Source: Fictibacillus sp. FJAT-27399
GTDB lineage: Bacteria > Bacillota > Bacilli > Bacillales > Fictibacillaceae
Direction of reading: 5' to 3'
Length of the DNA: 64,000 nucleotides
Assembly: GCF_001510655.1 (NCBI RefSeq)
Contig: NZ_LMVC01000003.1
Span: 1 to 64,000 of the forward strand
The notes beneath the pieces were generated by a model, which worked only from the letters and a program-made list of their open reading frames with translations, was not told the origin of the DNA and did not search any database. Below, one piece after another: positions 51,939 through 60,354 of this stretch (positions are counted from its first letter, which is position 1; each line of letters opens with the position of its first letter). The position numbers were made by a program, and so were the translations under genes.

Positions 51939-52865
51939 ATGAAAAATATGTTTAAGGGTTTAATTATTCTCGTCATAGGGGCTTTGATGCTTACGGCTTG
52001 TTCCACAAAAGCGCCGGGAACAGATGACAACAAGAAAAAGGGCAAGGGTGATCTAAAGATTGGTCTTTCCGTTTCAACTTTAAATAACCCATTCTTTGTT
52101 ACGTTAAAAGAAGGGGCTGAAAAAGAAGCAAAGAAAGCTGGCGTACAGCTGAAAACAGTAGATGCACAGGATGATTCTGCCAAACAGGTCAATGACATTG
52201 AAGACTTGATCCAGCAAGGCGTGGATGTACTGCTAGTGAACCCAACAGATTCAGCAGCGATCTCTTCAGCGATTGAATCGGCGAACAGCGCCAACATTCC
52301 GGTCATCACGGTTGACCGCAGTGCAGAAGGCGGAAAAGTCATTTCTCACATTGCATCAGATAACGTCAAAGGCGGTCAAATGGCCGGCGACTATATCGCG
52401 AAGCAGCTTAAAGGAAAAGGTAATGTAGTAGAGCTTGAAGGAATCTCTGGATCTTCTGCAGCGCGCGAGCGTGGAGAAGGCTTCCATAAAGCAGTCGATA
52501 AAGAAAAAGGCATTAAAATCGTAGCGAAACAAACAGCAAGCTTTGACCGTGCTAAAGGATTGAACGTAATGGAAAACATCCTGCAAGGCAACAAAAAAGT
52601 AGATGCGGTGTTTGCTCATAACGATGAGATGGCGCTCGGGGCGCTTCAGGCATTGGAAGCAGCCGGTTTGAAAGACGTCGTTGTTGTCGGATTTGATGCA
52701 ACGGACGATGCGCAAAAAGCAATCAAAGAAGGCAAGATGGCGGCAACTGTTGCACAGAAGCCTGACATGATCGGTTCCGAGGCGGTTCAAACAGCGGTCA
52801 AAGTGAACAAGGACGAAAAGGTAGAGAAGTTCGTTCCAGTAGATTTGGATCTAATTACGAAATAA
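51939..52865 (+). CDS. rbsB: Ribose-binding lipoprotein
   Basis: A 308-residue substrate-binding protein of the peripla_BP_4 type. The lipoprotein signal ends in MLTAC, followed by a Lys/Gly linker. Sugar-binding words include VSTLNNPFFVTLKEGAEKEA, DRSAEGGKVISHIASDN and NDEMALGALQALEAAG. It delivers ribose to RbsC. AGGGAGG lies 8 bases before the ATG at 51939. In B. subtilis rbsB also closes the operon, and binding proteins are usually made in excess of the permease. The palindrome just upstream could contribute to that. Confidence 0.95.
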   Translation: MKNMFKGLIILVIGALMLTACSTKAPGTDDNKKKGKGDLKIGLSVSTLNNPFFVTLKEGAEKEAKKAGVQLKTVDAQDDSAKQVNDIEDLIQQGVDVLLVNPTDSAAISSAIESANSANIPVITVDRSAEGGKVISHIASDNVKGGQMAGDYIAKQLKGKGNVVELEGISGSSAARERGEGFHKAVDKEKGIKIVAKQTASFDRAKGLNVMENILQGNKKVDAVFAHNDEMALGALQALEAAGLKDVVVVGFDATDDAQKAIKEGKMAATVAQKPDMIGSEAVQTAVKVNKDEKVEKFVPVDLDLITK

Positions 52866-53275
52866 CAAAAAACGGTGCCAGGCACTCCAATTACACAAGT
52901 GTGTAATGGAGGTGCCTGGCACCATTTCTATTTCCGGGGAAATTCCACAATTTTTGCATGAAAATAACAAAAAGAATGAGCAGCTCGGAGATGTTTGATA
53001 CGTTCTACGATTCAAATTCCACCAAAACACAACGCAAAATTAAACCTATGTTTTACTACTGCTAAAATTTTTTCTGGAATTTAATCCCGGCATAAAAGGA
53101 AGTCCTATGCATGGCTTTATGACAATCCGGGTGCTGCTAAATCCTATTTTTGAAAGTATTACGAAATTTTTTATAAAGGTAAAACCAAAGAGAAGACAGG
53201 AAAGAAGTCTATTGGTAAATTATTGGGGCATATTAGTAAAATTCGGTAAAAATTTTAACATGGAGGATACGTTAT
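52866..53275. other. Intergenic region between rbs operon and hmp
   Basis: Contains one GGTGCC element (52874) that may end the rbs transcript and an AT-rich promoter region for hmp. I found no NsrR or Fnr site that I would defend. Confidence 0.5.
52874..52923. repeat. GGTGCC palindromic element, core B, after rbsB
   Basis: Core TCCAATTACACAAGTGTGTAATGGA makes a longer stem than other copies. The left arm reads GGTGCCAGGCACT. It starts 8 bases after the rbsB stop codon and is followed by ATTTCTATTTCC; it is the only terminator-like structure there. Confidence 0.93.
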
Positions 53276-54496
53276 ATGCTTGATGAAAAAACCATTAATA
53301 TCGTACAATCAACCGCCCCTGTTTTAAAAGAGCACAGTAAAGAAATAGGAAAAAGATTTTACGAACTATTATTTGAAAAAGCTCCTGACTTACTTAACAT
53401 CTTCAATCAAACCAATCAAAAAAGAGGTCTCCAGCAGGAAGCATTAGGATATGCCGTTTATGCAGCTGGAGAATACATTACAAATCTGGATACTCTTAAA
53501 CCAGTTATTGAAAGGATTTCACAAAAACATCGGGCCATTGGAATAAAACCTGAACAATATCCTGTTGTAGGTGAAACATTGCTTCAAGCAGTAAAAGATG
53601 TTCTTGGTGATACTGCAACAGATGAAATTATCGAAGCGTGGGGTAAAGCATATGGATATATTTCTGACGCTTTTATTAATCTTGAGAAAAAACTTTACGA
53701 AGAAACCGAACAACAGCCAGGAGGCTGGGAAGGATATCGGGCTTTTTACGTAGATAAGAAAGTAAAGGAAAGCGAAGAGGTCACTTCATTTTATTTAAAG
53801 CCTAAAGACGGTAAGGCAATTGCTTCGTATAAAGCTGGTCAATATCTTACGATTAAGGCAGAAATTCCTGGCGAGAAATACACGCATATTCGCCATTACA
53901 GCTTATCTGAAGCACCTGGTAAAGATTACTACCGCATCAGCGTTAAGCGTGAAGATGAGCATGGAGATTCTCCAGATGGAATTGTTTCAAACTATCTGCA
54001 TAATCACATTCAATCTAGTGATGCACTTCAATTTTCTGCCCCTGCTGGTGATTTTGTTCTCAACAATGATCATTTACCAATTGTGCTGATTAGTGGAGGA
54101 ATTGGAATTACTCCTTTATTAAGTATGTTAAATACAATCGTCGAAGAAAGAGCACCAAACCAAGTTACGTTCATTCATGCAACAAGGAACAGCAAAACAC
54201 ATGCATTTAAAGAACATGTGAAGCAATTGGAAAACGATTATGAAAATGTAAAATCATTTATTTGTTATGATTCACCCACTGAAGAGGATAAAAAAGCCAA
54301 AAATTATGATAAAGAAGGATATATTGATTTGGACTCCCTGCAATCCATACTCGCTAAGAAAGAAGCTAATTTTTATCTCTGCGGTTCCATTCCGTTTATG
54401 GAAGCGATTATTAAAGCCTTGAATGAATGGGAAGTTCCCAAGGAACATATCCATTACGAGGTTTTTCGTCCGGTGGCAATATTGGGAGAAAAGTAG
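53276..54496 (+). CDS. hmp: Flavohaemoglobin, nitric oxide dioxygenase
   Basis: A 406-residue protein that converts nitric oxide to nitrate using NADPH and FAD. The globin domain (1-140) has Y29, Q53 and proximal H85 (QKHRAIG). An FAD-binding ferredoxin-reductase domain follows (IRHYSLSEAPGKDYYRISVKRE), then the NAD domain (LISGGIGITPLLSML, LCGSIPFM). AACATGGAGG precedes the ATG. Codon use is clearly more AT-rich than in the flanking rbs genes, suggesting a different history. Monocistronic. Confidence 0.95.
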   Translation: MLDEKTINIVQSTAPVLKEHSKEIGKRFYELLFEKAPDLLNIFNQTNQKRGLQQEALGYAVYAAGEYITNLDTLKPVIERISQKHRAIGIKPEQYPVVGETLLQAVKDVLGDTATDEIIEAWGKAYGYISDAFINLEKKLYEETEQQPGGWEGYRAFYVDKKVKESEEVTSFYLKPKDGKAIASYKAGQYLTIKAEIPGEKYTHIRHYSLSEAPGKDYYRISVKREDEHGDSPDGIVSNYLHNHIQSSDALQFSAPAGDFVLNNDHLPIVLISGGIGITPLLSMLNTIVEERAPNQVTFIHATRNSKTHAFKEHVKQLENDYENVKSFICYDSPTEEDKKAKNYDKEGYIDLDSLQSILAKKEANFYLCGSIPFMEAIIKALNEWEVPKEHIHYEVFRPVAILGEK

Positions 54497-54841
54497 AATT
54501 TTATTGAGTGCATTTACATAAAGAATTTAAAAATATGAGCCTGTGGAATGATAGGGAAAATGGGTCAACATAGGAAGTTGGCTTTTCAAGAAATGCACCT
54601 AAAATATACTTTGATAAATGGCGGAGCATGAAGACGCTCCGTTTTCTCTTGCGCCTTCCATAAAACTGCGAATTTCTTTGTTGCATTGATATCCTCAGAT
54701 CCTCATTTGGTTCATGCCAAATTCCGTTCCTCGGAATCTGCTGCTCCTCGAACTTCTTGTTTCTTGAGCCGCGCTGTCTTGGTGTAAAAAAATAGTGTTT
54801 TGTTTTATAATAAACCTATGCCAGTTTAAGGAGATGCTTGC
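54497..54841. other. Intergenic region, terminator only
   Basis: It contains a hairpin (CGGAGC/GCTCCG at 54622-54641, then TTTTCTCTT) and an AT-rich promoter-like stretch near 54790-54820. No gene seen. Confidence 0.5.
54622..54650 (+). terminator. Probable terminator after hmp
   Basis: CGGAGC pairs with GCTCCG around an 8-base loop and is followed by TTTTCTCTT. Confidence 0.6.
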
Positions 54842-55582
54842 ATGCATCAAGTACCATTTGATCTATCTAGTACTGATGTTTTGAACAGTATTGGTGAAGT
54901 CATCATTCTTGCAGATAAAGAGTATAAAATTATATGGATGAATATAAAGGCGAAGGAGATTTTAGGAACGATTGCTCCGTATTATGGTCTTTCCAGTTCA
55001 GATGATTTTATAGGTTTGAATATGGACTATTTTCACAACAAGCCTGATCATCAACGCAGAGTAATGGGACGGCTCGAGGGAGGACATAGGGCAAGGATTA
55101 ATATTAAGGACAAAGTGATTGCAGATATCGTAATTACACCCATTCGAAAAGAACAAGGTTTTATGGTTATGTTGATGGACGTTACCTCAAAGGTTGAAGA
55201 GGACAAGAGAAAAGAAAGATTAATTAAAGATCTTTCTGTGCCGATACTGAATATTTGGGATAGAACGATCGCTCTAACGCTCATAGGAAGCCTGGAAATA
55301 GATCGCGGAGAACATATTATAACCACAGTGTTGGAAGAATGTGTAAAAAATGGTGTCAGGTTTGTAATGGTCAGTTTAAGAGGTATAACCACATTTGATG
55401 ATAGTGTTAGATATAATCTAACCAAACTATATGACTGTCTAAATCTGATTGGGGTAGAGTGTGTTATAGTTGGCATTAATCCTGAATTAGCAATGAGCAT
55501 ACAGGAGTTAAATCAGATCCCAACATTTAAAGATGCTCATGCTGGCTTAAAATATATTATTTCTTTTGAAAATAATAATTAA
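54842..55582 (+). CDS. PAS-STAS stress protein (RsbR-like)
   Basis: A 246-residue soluble protein. The PAS domain covers about 10-120 (GEVIILADKEYKIIWMNIKAKEIL, then NMDYFHNKPDHQRRVMGRL and GFMVMLMDVTSKVEE). The STAS domain covers about 130-243 with the RsbR-type start LSVPILNIWDRTIALTLIGSLEIDR. The usual phosphoacceptor region reads VSLRGITTFDDSVRYNLTKL; threonines are present. It lacks the LOV cysteine motif of YtvA, so the PAS ligand is unknown. Isolated from rsbT by 31 kb. AAGGAG precedes the ATG. Confidence 0.82.
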   Translation: MHQVPFDLSSTDVLNSIGEVIILADKEYKIIWMNIKAKEILGTIAPYYGLSSSDDFIGLNMDYFHNKPDHQRRVMGRLEGGHRARINIKDKVIADIVITPIRKEQGFMVMLMDVTSKVEEDKRKERLIKDLSVPILNIWDRTIALTLIGSLEIDRGEHIITTVLEECVKNGVRFVMVSLRGITTFDDSVRYNLTKLYDCLNLIGVECVIVGINPELAMSIQELNQIPTFKDAHAGLKYIISFENNN

Positions 55583-55589
55583 ATCATTG

Positions 55590-55620
55590 AGGTAAGAGCA
55601 TCCAGGAGGGTGCTCTTTTG
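55590..55620 (+). terminator. Intrinsic terminator after PAS-STAS gene
   Basis: AAGAGCATCC pairs with GGTGCTCTT around AGGAG, then TTGTTG. Confidence 0.75.
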
Positions 55621-55728
55621 TTGTGGCCAAAAAAGGGAAGGCAACATCATTAGGCTGTTATAGGCCCAAATTCTTTGGGTGCTATGCAGCCTGATTTTTT
55701 TGTATTTTAATCAGGGCCGTAAAAACTT

Positions 55729-55778
55729 GGTGCCAGGCACCGCAATTACACACTTGTGTAACGCCGGTGCCTGGCACC
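55729..55778. repeat. GGTGCC palindromic element, core B
   Basis: Same arms and core (ATTACACACTTGTGTAAC) as the copy at 51854. It lies 9 bases from the stop codon of the LacI-family gene and is its only visible terminator-like structure. Confidence 0.95.
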
Positions 55779-55786
55779 AATAAGAA

Positions 55787-56800
55787 CTACCTTTTTGCCG
55801 TCGACTCCCGCACAATCAACTCTGCCGGAAGCAGCAGCTCAATAATCGGTTCATCCTTATAATGCATGCGCCATGTGAGCTGCTCGACGGCTTTCCGGCC
55901 ATACAGCTCCAAATCAATATTCATCGTGGTGATCTTCGGGGTAGACAAGCGAGAAAGCATTCCGTTGTCAAAACTGCACACAGAAGCCTCACCCGGAACA
56001 GCAATGCCGTGCTGCTGCAGGGCAGACCTCACAAAAAAGCCAAACCCATCATTCACGCAAAACCAGGCACTGGGCTGAACATCCAGCCCCTGCACGAGCC
56101 CGGTTACATCCTGATCATCCTCAAGAACGTCACTAAACACAAACTCCTCATTAAGCTCGATCCCATGCTCCTGAAGCGCGAGCCTGTAGCCTTCCAAACG
56201 CTCCTGATAACTCGGGGACAGCCTGACGTTTCCAACATACGCGATGTTCCGGTGTCCAAGCTCGATCAGATGCTTGACCGCGGTATAGGCGCCGAACCGG
56301 TTGTTCGTCAGAATGGCATCCGCCTGAATCAAGGGATGGTGATGGTCAATAATGACCGTCGGAATGCCGGTCGCGATGACTGCGTTACTATACTCCGTGC
56401 TGATGTGCGAGAGAATCAAGACACCATCGACCTTGCCCTCTGCTATAAAGGAAGGAAGGACTAGATTGTCACGCGCCACAGTATTGATCGACTGAATGAG
56501 CAGGTTCATCCCGCGTTCGGTCACTTCTTTTTCCACACTCAAATAAATTTCCCCGAAAAAGCTTTTCAGCGAGAAGGCATAATCCGAAGCGATCAGCCCG
56601 ATGCTGCCTGTGCCGCTCCCAACCACACCAGCGGACACAGACGACTTCCTCACACTGTATCCCATCTCTTGAGCTGTTTTTTCAACAAGTTGCCGAGTTG
56701 CTTCACTTACACCCGGTTTCCCCGACAGCGCTTGGGAGACGGAGTTTTTCGATATATTCAATGCATCTGCAATGTCCTGCATGGAGACCTTTTTCGCCAT
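55787..56800 (-). CDS. LacI-family regulator of the adjacent ABC/GH130 operon
   Basis: A 337-residue repressor. The helix-turn-helix is VSMQDIADALNISKNSVSQALSGK and the hinge region EMGYSVRK. The effector domain (IGLIASDYAFSLKSFFGEIYL ... ILTNNRFGAYTAVKHLIELGHRNIAYVG) is of the sugar-binding kind. It is divergent from the carbohydrate operon at 57320, whose expression it probably controls. A near-palindromic operator lies 51 bases upstream of its own start. The ATG has GAAAGG upstream. Confidence 0.88.
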   Translation of the reverse strand: MAKKVSMQDIADALNISKNSVSQALSGKPGVSEATRQLVEKTAQEMGYSVRKSSVSAGVVGSGTGSIGLIASDYAFSLKSFFGEIYLSVEKEVTERGMNLLIQSINTVARDNLVLPSFIAEGKVDGVLILSHISTEYSNAVIATGIPTVIIDHHHPLIQADAILTNNRFGAYTAVKHLIELGHRNIAYVGNVRLSPSYQERLEGYRLALQEHGIELNEEFVFSDVLEDDQDVTGLVQGLDVQPSAWFCVNDGFGFFVRSALQQHGIAVPGEASVCSFDNGMLSRLSTPKITTMNIDLELYGRKAVEQLTWRMHYKDEPIIELLLPAELIVRESTAKR

Positions 56801-56850
56801 TGTTATTCAAACCTTTCAAATAAAATCATCATATGGATTACATAAATTAC

Positions 56851-56868
56851 ATTTGTCACGTTACAAAT
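56851..56868. promoter_or_regulatory. Candidate operator of the LacI-family regulator
   Basis: ATTTGTCACGTTACAAAT is a near-palindrome with the central CG typical of LacI-family sites. Its right half, GTTACAAAT, recurs at 57214-57222 near the operon promoter. Confidence 0.55.
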
Positions 56869-56971
56869 TCACTATAACCTAATCAACAACCCTCGTAAAC
56901 CACAACAAGAAAATTATCCCTATTAATTTTCTGACAAGACTCTTTTCTATGCTTTGTGCTATTTTTGTAAC

Positions 56972-57130
56972 TAGACTTCATTGATTGTTGATTGGAGTGC
57001 AAGGTGCGAGACTCCTGCGGGGGTAGCGTGACAGGTGAGACCCAAAGGCGCTTGCACCGTGGGGCTCAGCGCACGCCCCGCGGAAAGCGAGCATCCTGAA
57101 ACGGAGATCAACTACTCTCAAGAGCAACAA
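56972..57130 (+). repeat. Bacillaceae GC-rich interspersed repeat, short copy
   Basis: Starts TTCATTGATTGTTGATTGG and contains GAGACTCCTGCGGG, GTGACAGGTGAGACCC, CGCACGCCCCGCGGAAAGCG and CATCCTGAAACGG. It lacks the insert seen at 5921. Short inverted ends GTTGAT and ATCAAC are visible. Confidence 0.85.
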
Positions 57131-57277
57131 CGTTTGCGAAAGGCAAAAAGAATTGACAGAACTTTTGTAATCATGTAAAACTGTAATTGTAAAGTTATTA
57201 ATCACATTACAAAGTTACAAATAGAATAAAAAGTAATGTTTTTTCGACCGAGCAAGCGCAAAATTTTTTCATAATAA

Positions 57278-57292
57278 ATGACAGCGCTTACT
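57278..57292 (+). promoter_or_regulatory. cre-like site before the ABC/GH130 operon
   Basis: ATGACAGCGCTTACT fits the cre consensus with one mismatch (C for A at position 5). It lies 28 bases before the start codon at 57320, downstream of the promoter, where CcpA would block elongation. Confidence 0.65.
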
Positions 57293-57319
57293 CAAACTAT
57301 CGTATTGGGGGATATTGTG

Positions 57320-58642
57320 ATGAAAATGAAGAAGGCCGCATCACTTTTGCTTGGAGCATCATTAACAGTTTCTGCTCTGTCAGCTTGTTCGACCGGAAAC
57401 CCGGCAAGTGAAGATTCATCAAAGAACGGCACCACCACGATTGAATTCTGGGCCGCACCAAACCCGCCGCAGCAAGCGTACTGGAAAGAAACAGCCAAAG
57501 CGTTTGAAAAAGATCACCCGAAAATCAAGATCAAAGTAAGCCCGATCAAGGAAAGTCCGACGTCTGAAGCGAGCATCCAATCCGCGATCGCTGGTAAGGA
57601 AGCACCGACGATGTCCGAGAACATCAACCGCGGATTCGCGGCACAGCTGGCGGAAAGCAAAGCGATCGAACCGCTGAACAAGCTTGATGGCTACAATGAC
57701 ATCATCAAATCACGCAATATGAACAACACGATCAAAGGCTGGAAGTTCTCTGACGGCAACCAATACGTACTGCCAATCTACTCCAACGCCATGCTGTTCG
57801 GCTGGAGACTCGATATCCTGAAAAAGCTGGGGTACAACGAGCCGCCAAAAACATACAGCGAAGTACTCGATGTAACGAAAAAACTAAAAGCGAAATACCC
57901 GGATAAATACTTGTGGGCAAAGCCTGACCTTGCCGATCCGACCGCCTGGAAGCGCTGGTTTGACTTCTTCATGCTTTATGACGCTGCGTCACAAGGCAAC
58001 AATTTTATAGAAGGAAGCAAGCTTGTGGCTGACGATAAAGCCGGAGTGGATGTGCTGAACTTCATGAACGACATCCGCAAGGAAAAAGGCATCCTTACCA
58101 AGCAGTCGAAGGATCCGTTCGAAACAGGACTCGGCATCTTCACTGACATCGGACCGTGGACACTTTCTTACTGGGCAGAGAAGTTCCCGGAGATGAAATA
58201 CAATGAAACGTTCGCTTTATCAACACCGCCAATGCCGGACGGAGCCAGCACAAAAGATGTATCCACGTTTGCTGATACAAAAGGTCTTGTGATCTATTCC
58301 TCCGCTCCTGAAAACGAGAAAAAAGCAGCGATGGAATTCATGAAATGGGTGTATTCAAAACCTGAAAATGATGTGAAATGGATGGAGAAAACGAACCTTC
58401 CGCCTGCACGCGACGATTTGGCGTCCAACGATTCGTTCAAAGCGATCTTTGACAAGAATCCTGCGCTCAAGCCCTACGCAGAGGCCATTCCGAACGCCGT
58501 GCCGTCCATTGATAACGCAAAATACAACGAACTTCAAACCTATATTGGCCAATATGCCGTCAACCCTGTAGTAAAAGGGGAAGTGCAGCCGAAGAAAGGC
58601 TGGGAAAAGATGAAGCAGGCCATTGAGGGGGATCTCAAGTAA
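57320..58642 (+). CDS. Sugar ABC transporter substrate-binding lipoprotein
   Basis: A 440-residue family 1 extracellular solute-binding protein. The lipoprotein signal ends in ALSAC. Typical body words include IEFWAAPNPPQQAYWKETAKAFEK near the mature start and MEFMKWVYSKPENDVKWMEKT. It should capture an oligosaccharide, most likely a mannoside given the GH130 gene in the operon. The ATG at 57320 lies behind a G-rich site (TTGGGGGATATT). The next gene overlaps by one base (TAATG). Confidence 0.88.
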   Translation: MKMKKAASLLLGASLTVSALSACSTGNPASEDSSKNGTTTIEFWAAPNPPQQAYWKETAKAFEKDHPKIKIKVSPIKESPTSEASIQSAIAGKEAPTMSENINRGFAAQLAESKAIEPLNKLDGYNDIIKSRNMNNTIKGWKFSDGNQYVLPIYSNAMLFGWRLDILKKLGYNEPPKTYSEVLDVTKKLKAKYPDKYLWAKPDLADPTAWKRWFDFFMLYDAASQGNNFIEGSKLVADDKAGVDVLNFMNDIRKEKGILTKQSKDPFETGLGIFTDIGPWTLSYWAEKFPEMKYNETFALSTPPMPDGASTKDVSTFADTKGLVIYSSAPENEKKAAMEFMKWVYSKPENDVKWMEKTNLPPARDDLASNDSFKAIFDKNPALKPYAEAIPNAVPSIDNAKYNELQTYIGQYAVNPVVKGEVQPKKGWEKMKQAIEGDLK

Positions 58643-59523
58643 TGAGAACCAAGCATAATAACAGATTGGGCTGGCTATTCGCCAGTCCTTACCTTTTATA
58701 TGGGCTGATCTTTTTCCTGATTCCGCTCGGCTGGTCGTTCTATCTGTCGATCACCGACTGGAATTTGATCGCTCCCGTTTTTCATCATGTCGGCTTTGAG
58801 AATTTCATTAAAGCACTGCAAAGCCCCGGCGTTCATGCCGCATTCATTGTTACGTTCAAGTTCATGATCGTGTTCGTGCCGATGGTCATCGCGTCCTCAC
58901 TGATCGTGGCGCTCGTCGTTCACGGTTTGCCGCGGTTCAAAGGCTTGTTCCTGATCGGTTTCTTCCTGCCGTACCTGGCATCCGGCGTTGTATCTTCCTT
59001 TATCGTAAAAGGATTTCTTTCGTACAACAGCCCGGTCAGCACATTCTTGCGCAGCTCGTTCGGACTTGACGTAAACTGGCTCGGAACACCGTTTTCAGCC
59101 CTGCTGGTCGTTTCCATAATCATGGCCTGGAAGTTTACCGGCTACTACGCGCTCATCTTAACGTCAGGCTTTGAATCGATCTCCAAAGAAATTTACGAAG
59201 CGGCAGCCATCGATGGCGTAAACGGCTGGCAGCGCTTTTGGAGAATTACCTTGCCGCTGCTGTACCCGGCTCTTTTCACGACACTCATCCTTTCGATCGG
59301 TGTGACCTTCGGGATTTTTACCGAGGTATACCAGCTGACAGGCGGAGGGCCGAACTTCGCGACCAACACGTGGCAGATGGAGATCTACAAGCAGGCGTTC
59401 CAGAACCTGTCCGCCGGCTATGCATCCGCCGTTGCGCTCATTGCGTCCGTCGTTACGTTCATCTCGATCTTTATCATTCGAAAATTTTTAGAAATGTGGG
59501 GGAAACGAAATGGTTGGACATAA
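58642..59523 (+). CDS. Sugar ABC transporter permease, MalF/UgpA type
   Basis: A 293-residue permease with six helices and the EAA loop YEAAAIDGVNGWQRFWRITLPLL near residue 190, the site that contacts the ATPase. It starts within the stop codon of the binding-protein gene. No ATPase is encoded in the operon; a shared MsmX-type ATPase elsewhere is expected, as is usual for Bacillus CUT1 systems. Confidence 0.92.
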   Translation: MRTKHNNRLGWLFASPYLLYGLIFFLIPLGWSFYLSITDWNLIAPVFHHVGFENFIKALQSPGVHAAFIVTFKFMIVFVPMVIASSLIVALVVHGLPRFKGLFLIGFFLPYLASGVVSSFIVKGFLSYNSPVSTFLRSSFGLDVNWLGTPFSALLVVSIIMAWKFTGYYALILTSGFESISKEIYEAAAIDGVNGWQRFWRITLPLLYPALFTTLILSIGVTFGIFTEVYQLTGGGPNFATNTWQMEIYKQAFQNLSAGYASAVALIASVVTFISIFIIRKFLEMWGKRNGWT

Positions 59524-60340
59524 GAAAAATACGCTCATCATCCGTTATATCATCGCGTTTCTGCTCTTGTTCGTCATGGTTTTTCCGTATCTCTATATGG
59601 TCCTGAACTCGTTCGCCGACTGGAACCAGGTGGACCGGACACTTATTCCGTCTCACTTCTCGCTCCGGTCATATGAATGGCTGCTGAGCGGCGGCCAGTC
59701 CGCTGAACCGCGGCCATGGATCCGTGCCTTTTTCAACAGTTTGATCGTTTCAACCGGGTCCACGGCTCTCATGATGGTGACCGGTATCATCGTGGCGTAC
59801 TCGCTCGCCAAGCTTCAGTTCCGCGGGCGGAATTTCCTGAACAACGCCATCCTGTTTCAAATGTTTTTCCCGGCGATCATCCTGCTCGTGCCGACGTTCC
59901 TCATCATCCAGCGCTTGGGGCTGTACGACTCCTATTGGGCGATGATCCTGCCGAAAGCTCTGAGTCTGTGGGCGGTCTTCATGTACACGAACTTTTTCCG
60001 GGCAATACCCGACACGTTTATTGAAGCGGCTAAACTGGACGGCGCGTCCGACTGGCAGATCATCTTCCGGATCATCCTGCCGATGTCGAAGTCGATCACG
60101 ATCGTTGTCTTTCTCTTCCTGTTCATGGAGCGCTGGACCGAGCTCCTCTGGGACATGCTCGTCGTCAAGAGCGACAACATGCTGACCCTGAACGTGCTTC
60201 TGTCGCAGATGTTCGGTCCGTACGGCGGCTATCCTGGACCGATGTATGCGGCATCCGTGATCCTGACCGTGCCGATCATCATCCTGTTCCTGTTCTTTGC
60301 CAAAAAGTTTAAAGAAGGCATGCAATTCACACTGAAATAA
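59510..60340 (+). CDS. Sugar ABC transporter permease, MalG/UgpE type
   Basis: A 276-residue permease, six helices, EAA loop FIEAAKLDGASDWQIIFRIILPMSK. It overlaps the previous permease by 14 bases. Together they form the channel for the binding protein at 57320. Partner for oligosaccharide import. Confidence 0.92.
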   Translation: MVGHKKNTLIIRYIIAFLLLFVMVFPYLYMVLNSFADWNQVDRTLIPSHFSLRSYEWLLSGGQSAEPRPWIRAFFNSLIVSTGSTALMMVTGIIVAYSLAKLQFRGRNFLNNAILFQMFFPAIILLVPTFLIIQRLGLYDSYWAMILPKALSLWAVFMYTNFFRAIPDTFIEAAKLDGASDWQIIFRIILPMSKSITIVVFLFLFMERWTELLWDMLVVKSDNMLTLNVLLSQMFGPYGGYPGPMYAASVILTVPIIILFLFFAKKFKEGMQFTLK

Positions 60341-60354
60341 GGAGGGACAATCCT

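Larger units (their letters stand above)
56801..57319. other. Divergent control region with a GC-rich repeat
   Basis: It holds an operator candidate (56851), a copy of the GC-rich interspersed repeat (56972), a TTGACA hexamer at 57153 with a weak -10 (TAAAAC at 57176), further GTTACAAAT half-sites near 57214 and a cre-like site at 57278. Confidence 0.65.
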
